Of a stretch of 5,980 bases of DNA, positions 5,135 through 5,980 are shown in pieces (position 1 is the stretch's first letter; each line of letters starts with the position of its first letter). Below the pieces are notes generated by a model, which made no database searches, was not told the DNA's origin, and saw only the letters and a list, made by a program, of their open reading frames with translations. The stretch covers positions 1 through 5,980 of the forward strand of contig CALDSL010000603.1 in assembly GCA_937920255.1 (NCBI GenBank), given 5' to 3'. A program made the position numbers and the translations under genes. This DNA comes from an uncultured Anaerolineaceae bacterium (GTDB lineage: Bacteria > Chloroflexota > Anaerolineae > Anaerolineales > Anaerolineaceae).

Positions 5135-5980
5135 TCAGGGCGTCAATGGAACGGATACATCCACATATTGAAACGTGGGTGAATATCCGTTGTATGTCAA
5201 TCTCAGGACATTATCGACATATACCTCAAAGCTTCCAATTTGTGGATGCCGGGCCAGCATGATCGATAATGTCGTTGAGGTCGTATTAAAACTGATCGTC
5301 CGGTCCGCTTGAGATGTTGCCCGTGCTGCCGATCTGTCACGGCCATCATAAGGATACAGGCTCCATCCGCTGGAATACGTAAACCGGCTTGACGTTACTT
5401 CGGTCATCACATTTCCGGATTCGATAATGCCATCAAACACCGTGTATGTCTGCGTGGTGTTGTTCGGTCGCGAAACGATCCGGATCGCGCGCGTAATGGG
5501 GGTAGCGGTTCGGGTAGGTGTGGACGTTCTTGTTGGCGTGACTGTCGGCGTCCGTGTTGGCGTGGCTGTGGGCGTGTCCGTTGGTGTGTGAGTTGCCGTC
5601 GGAGTAGGCGTCGGCGTGTCCGTTGGCGTGTGGGTCGCCGTTGGCAACTCTGTTGGTGTGGAGGTCGGCAGATCAGTAGGAGTCGTCGTTGGCAAGTCTG
5701 TTGGTGTGGATGTCGGCAAGTCAGTTGGAGTTGGCGTGGGTAAGTCTATTGGTGTGGATGTCGGCAAGTCAGTAGGCGTCGGCAGGTCTGTTGGCGTGGC
5801 TGTAGGTAAATCCGTTGGTGTAGATGTCGGAAGGTCAGTCGACGTCGGCGTCGGCAGACCAGTCGGCGTGGATGTCGGTAAATCAGTTGGAGTCACCGTT
5901 GGCAGGTCAGTCGGAGTCGCGGTTGGCAAATCTGTCGGCGTGGATGTTGGTAGATCTGTAGGTGTAGATGTGGGCAAGTC
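5135..5980 (-). CDS. Thr/Pro-repeat extracellular protein with C-terminal beta-sandwich domain (5'-partial)
   Basis: This is the C-terminal 281 residues of a larger, probably secreted or surface protein; the frame stays open past base 5980 and the start is outside the window. Visible residues 1-118 are DLPTxTPT repeats, 119-161 are a Thr/Pro/Arg-rich linker, and about 162-281 form a beta-rich domain with SRFTYSSGW (197-205), SADRTISF-like strands and RHPQIGSFEVYVDN (244-256). The last part resembles beta-sandwich modules common in Chloroflexota surface proteins, which typically read TYSGxW...HPxxGxxxVYIDG; that likeness is from memory, not a search. Such Thr/Pro tracts usually act as extended, possibly O-glycosylated stalks. 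The domain seems short at its C-terminus, ending VSVPLTP with no sorting motif or membrane anchor. Base composition is lower in GC than the operon. It converges on pbpA and shows no functional link to it. Ligand and role are unknown. Confidence 0.8.
   Translation of the reverse strand, partial: DLPTSTPTDLPTSTPTDLPTATPTDLPTVTPTDLPTSTPTGLPTPTSTDLPTSTPTDLPTATPTDLPTPTDLPTSTPIDLPTPTPTDLPTSTPTDLPTTTPTDLPTSTPTELPTATHTPTDTPTPTPTATHTPTDTPTATPTRTPTVTPTRTSTPTRTATPITRAIRIVSRPNNTTQTYTVFDGIIESGNVMTEVTSSRFTYSSGWSLYPYDGRDRSAARATSQADRTISFNTTSTTLSIMLARHPQIGSFEVYVDNVLRLTYNGYSPTFQYVDVSVPLTP
5498..5626 (-). repeat. Degenerate Thr/Pro-rich linker-coding tract
   Basis: This tract encodes 43 residues made almost only of Thr and Pro with scattered Asp, His, Arg, Ala and Val. 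The segment ATHTPTDTPT appears twice, once bridging from the last DLPT-like unit and once inside the tract. Asp is replaced by Arg towards the folded domain (TPTRTPTVTPTRTSTPTR), so charge changes from acidic to basic along the stalk. Confidence 0.75.
5627..5980 (-). repeat. Tandem DLPTxTPT-coding repeat array, about 15 units of 24 bp
   Basis: Read on the minus strand, 15 consecutive units encode DLPT followed by S/A/V/T/P-T-P-T. Variants include GLPTPTST, DLPTSTPI, a six-residue DLPTPT (18 bp) and a final ELPTATHT. The array continues beyond the window. The units differ a lot at third codon positions (for example GATCTACCA, GATTTGCCA and GACCTGCCA all encode DLP), so this is an old, protein-level repeat rather than a fresh DNA duplication. 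Confidence 0.9.

Noticed and set aside
5975..5977. TTG as the start codon of the repeat protein
   Set aside because: The codon is the Leu of a DLPT unit and the repeat frame continues to the window edge, so the real start is further upstream, outside the window.
5627..5980. CRISPR array suggested by regular 24-bp spacing
   Set aside because: The units are contiguous with no unique spacers, and they stay in one open frame encoding DLPTxTPT; it is a coding repeat.

Overview
The window suggests a high-GC, rod- or filament-forming bacterium. The best guess is Chloroflexota (Anaerolineae-like), based on an actinobacterial-style cell-wall and FHA gene cluster standing next to a long Thr/Pro-repeat surface protein with a C-terminal beta-sandwich. 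This lineage call is an inference from gene content; no rRNA or marker gene is present.

Bases 1-4849 hold five tightly packed plus-strand genes. They are a membrane-anchored FHA protein (1-573, possibly 5'-partial), an FhaA-like protein with a DUF3662-type N-terminus and a C-terminal FHA domain (586-1419), an FhaB-like protein with a membrane anchor and an FHA domain (1419-1874), a SEDS glycosyltransferase of the RodA/FtsW family (1878-3254), and a class B penicillin-binding protein of PbpA type (3257-4849). Gaps are 12, -1, 3 and 2 bases, so this is almost certainly one operon. The order FhaA-FhaB-RodA-PbpA matches the actinobacterial pknB/pstP locus, but the PP2C phosphatase normally found between FhaB and RodA is missing here and an extra FHA gene sits in front. 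The implied system is a RodA-PbpA peptidoglycan polymerase/crosslinker pair, produced with three phosphothreonine-reading proteins that could tie wall growth to a Ser/Thr kinase encoded elsewhere.

Bases 4850-5134 are a lower-GC intergenic stretch between convergent genes. It holds a 124-bp element (4917-5040) with 9-bp terminal inverted repeats and an internal 15-bp perfect inverted repeat, which looks like a MITE or REP-type insertion. No convincing intrinsic terminator was found.

Bases 5135-5980 on the minus strand are the C-terminal part of a secreted-type protein whose start lies outside the window. It has about 15 units of the octapeptide DLPTxTPT, a Thr/Pro linker, and a roughly 115-residue beta-rich domain that appears to end early. 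Its composition is clearly less GC-rich than the operon's.
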